Shown: positions 62,890 through 64,000 of the stretch, in pieces
Layout of the letters: every line of letters starts with the position of its first letter
How positions within the stretch are numbered: position 1 is the stretch's first letter
NCBI RefSeq assembly: GCF_034259325.1
Contig: NZ_JAXIVS010000005.1
Location: 62,001 to 126,000, forward strand
Source: Hyalangium ruber
Lineage (GTDB): Bacteria > Myxococcota > Myxococcia > Myxococcales > Myxococcaceae
Direction: 5' to 3'
Length of the DNA stretch: 64,000 nucleotides
Program-made: the position numbers and the translations under genes
The notes under the pieces: model-generated
What the model was told of the DNA's origin: nothing
What the model saw: the letters and a program-made list of their open reading frames with translations, nothing else
The model's database searches: none

Positions 62890-64000
62890 ATGTCCAGGGC
62901 CCTGCTTGCACTTCTGTTCGTGGCCGCGCTCTCCGGGTGCCCGCCTTCCTCCTCGGCCCCCTGCGTCACGGACACGGAATGTCCGGAAGGCCGGTGTCGC
63001 TTCGGTGGGTGCGGGCCGGTGTGCCTGGATGACACCGAGTGTCCCGCCGGCCACGCGTGTACGGCCGGAGCCTGCCAGGAGCGCGCCGAGTGCGTCGCGA
63101 GCACCGACTGTGCCCAGGGCTTCACGTGCTCGGCCGGTCGGTGCCTGTGCGACGCGGATACCGCCTGCGCCGCCAACCAGGTGTGCCGCCAGGGCCGCTG
63201 TGAGGCGCAGGCCCGCTGCACGGGGAATGCGGACTGTCCGTCCGGCCAACGCTGCGAGGTGACGCAGGGCGCCTGTCTCCCGGTGTGTACCACCGCCGCG
63301 AGCTGCGCCCCGGGCGTCGATCCTCAAGTCGCCAATGTGCTCTTCGTCTGCCAGGACGGCACATGCGTGCGCCGGTGCATCAACGACGCCTCCTGTGGAG
63401 GCCAGGGGCTCCTCTGCGAGGCGGGCCTGTGCGAGCGCGCTGACTGCGCCACGCGCGCCGACTGTCCCGAGGGCCAGTACTGCACCAGCGCCACCGCGGG
63501 CCGCTGCCGGGAGTACCGCGTGTGCCAGTCCCGCGCCGAGTGCCCCGAGAACACGGACTGTCGAGCCTTCGACGCCTCCGCCTGTCCGCCGGGCTTCGAC
63601 TGCGCGCGGGCGATCTGCCAGGAGCTGCCGCGCTGCCTCATCGACACGGACTGCACCGCTCCTGCCTACTGCCAGCAGGGGTACTGCCAGCCCTCCACCG
63701 CGTGCCCCACGGGGGGCCCGTGTCCGGCGGGGCTGCTCTGCGTCGCGCAGCGGTGCGTCCCGGGCGGGTGCCGAGGCCACGCCGACTGCCCCGCCAGTCA
63801 GGCGTGTACGGATGGCGCGTGCCGCTCCGCGCCTGACGCCTCGGAGATCTCCGCCCTCGCCATTACCCCGCGCGCGGCGGTGCTGGCCGTGGGCGGCGAG
63901 GTTCGGCTGTCCCTCGTGGCCTTCACCTTCTCCGGGGAGAGCTTCCCGCTCGCCATGGGCAGCTTCTCGGTCGTGGATGCCTCGGGCGCTCCGAGTGACG
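62890..64000 (+). CDS. Cys-rich lipoprotein, 5' part (continues beyond window)
   Basis: At least 370 residues; open to the window edge. Lipobox LSGC (Cys17) after MSRALLALLFVAA, then dense Cys repeats of the form CVTDTECPEGRC, CLDDTECPAGHAC, CVASTDCAQGFTC, each about 20-25 residues with three to four Cys, up to about residue 315. The final visible part changes to a β-sandwich (ALAITPRAAVLAVGGEVRLSL), possibly a Big2-type Ig domain. Similar Cys-rich starts are in the lipoproteins at 21558 and 37276, here far longer. Probably a surface protein. Divergent from prkA; the intergenic 94 nt holds both promoters. Confidence 0.88.
   Translation, partial: MSRALLALLFVAALSGCPPSSSAPCVTDTECPEGRCRFGGCGPVCLDDTECPAGHACTAGACQERAECVASTDCAQGFTCSAGRCLCDADTACAANQVCRQGRCEAQARCTGNADCPSGQRCEVTQGACLPVCTTAASCAPGVDPQVANVLFVCQDGTCVRRCINDASCGGQGLLCEAGLCERADCATRADCPEGQYCTSATAGRCREYRVCQSRAECPENTDCRAFDASACPPGFDCARAICQELPRCLIDTDCTAPAYCQQGYCQPSTACPTGGPCPAGLLCVAQRCVPGGCRGHADCPASQACTDGACRSAPDASEISALAITPRAAVLAVGGEVRLSLVAFTFSGESFPLAMGSFSVVDASGAPSD

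Overview
The window looks like chromosomal DNA of a myxobacterium, most likely suborder Cystobacterineae. The base composition is strongly GC-rich. A phosphofructokinase gene is followed at once by a Pkn4-type Ser/Thr kinase. There are two membrane-anchored Ser/Thr kinases, two FHA-domain signalling proteins, two sigma-54 activators, several lipoproteins with Cys-rich leaders, and one protein ending in a MYXO-CTERM-like sorting tail. I cannot name a species.

Layout. 1-561 is the end of hflX. 772-2429 is a two-gene unit that looks like a lipoprotein-anchored PD-(D/E)xK toxin with an Imm52-type immunity protein. 2752-3931 is a decayed integrative element: 28-nt tRNA-3'-end repeats flank an integrase remnant and a small secreted protein. 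3968-8526 holds an M20-like lipoprotein with altered metal ligands, a cyclic-nucleotide-binding protein, and a fused ethanolamine ammonia-lyase (EutB+EutC) carrying an export-type leader. 8803-14890 holds a large orphan protein with a P-loop-like motif, a PsbP-like membrane protein, a Ser/Thr kinase, a cyclase-family hydrolase and a TPR protein. 15055-23183 is a long same-strand cluster: pfk, pkn4, a TPR membrane protein, an FHA-GAF-sigma-54 activator and two lipoproteins.

23186-32507 is mostly housekeeping or hypothetical: VOC and NTF2-like proteins, a TPR membrane protein, an outer-membrane barrel coupled to a 51-residue microprotein, mutL, an SDR-like protein, an acyltransferase with a histone-H1-like tail, and recX. 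32540-34425 is a less GC-rich island with an orphan protein, perfect inverted repeats and an M15-type peptidase. 34426-47566 includes GNAT, cupin, pirin, an FHA-GGDEF cyclase, a large Cys-rich lipoprotein, a DciA-like protein, a CAP-domain protein, a soluble lytic transglycosylase, cmk and accA. 47680-64000 contains a 14-kelch/6-repeat surface lipoprotein, a tandem ArsA/Get3-like ATPase, an NtrC-type regulator beside a histidine-kinase-like protein without a recognisable ATPase, dCMP deaminase, an exported MsrA, a trypsin-like protease, PrkA, and the start of a very Cys-rich lipoprotein.

Working together. The clearest functional units are the toxin/immunity pair, the pfk-pkn4 signalling cluster (glycolytic control by Ser/Thr phosphorylation, with an FHA reader downstream), the cmk-accA pair and the histidine-kinase-like/NtrC pair. 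The most unusual single gene is the exported-looking EutBC fusion. One long hairpin repeat occurs twice, about 20 kb apart.
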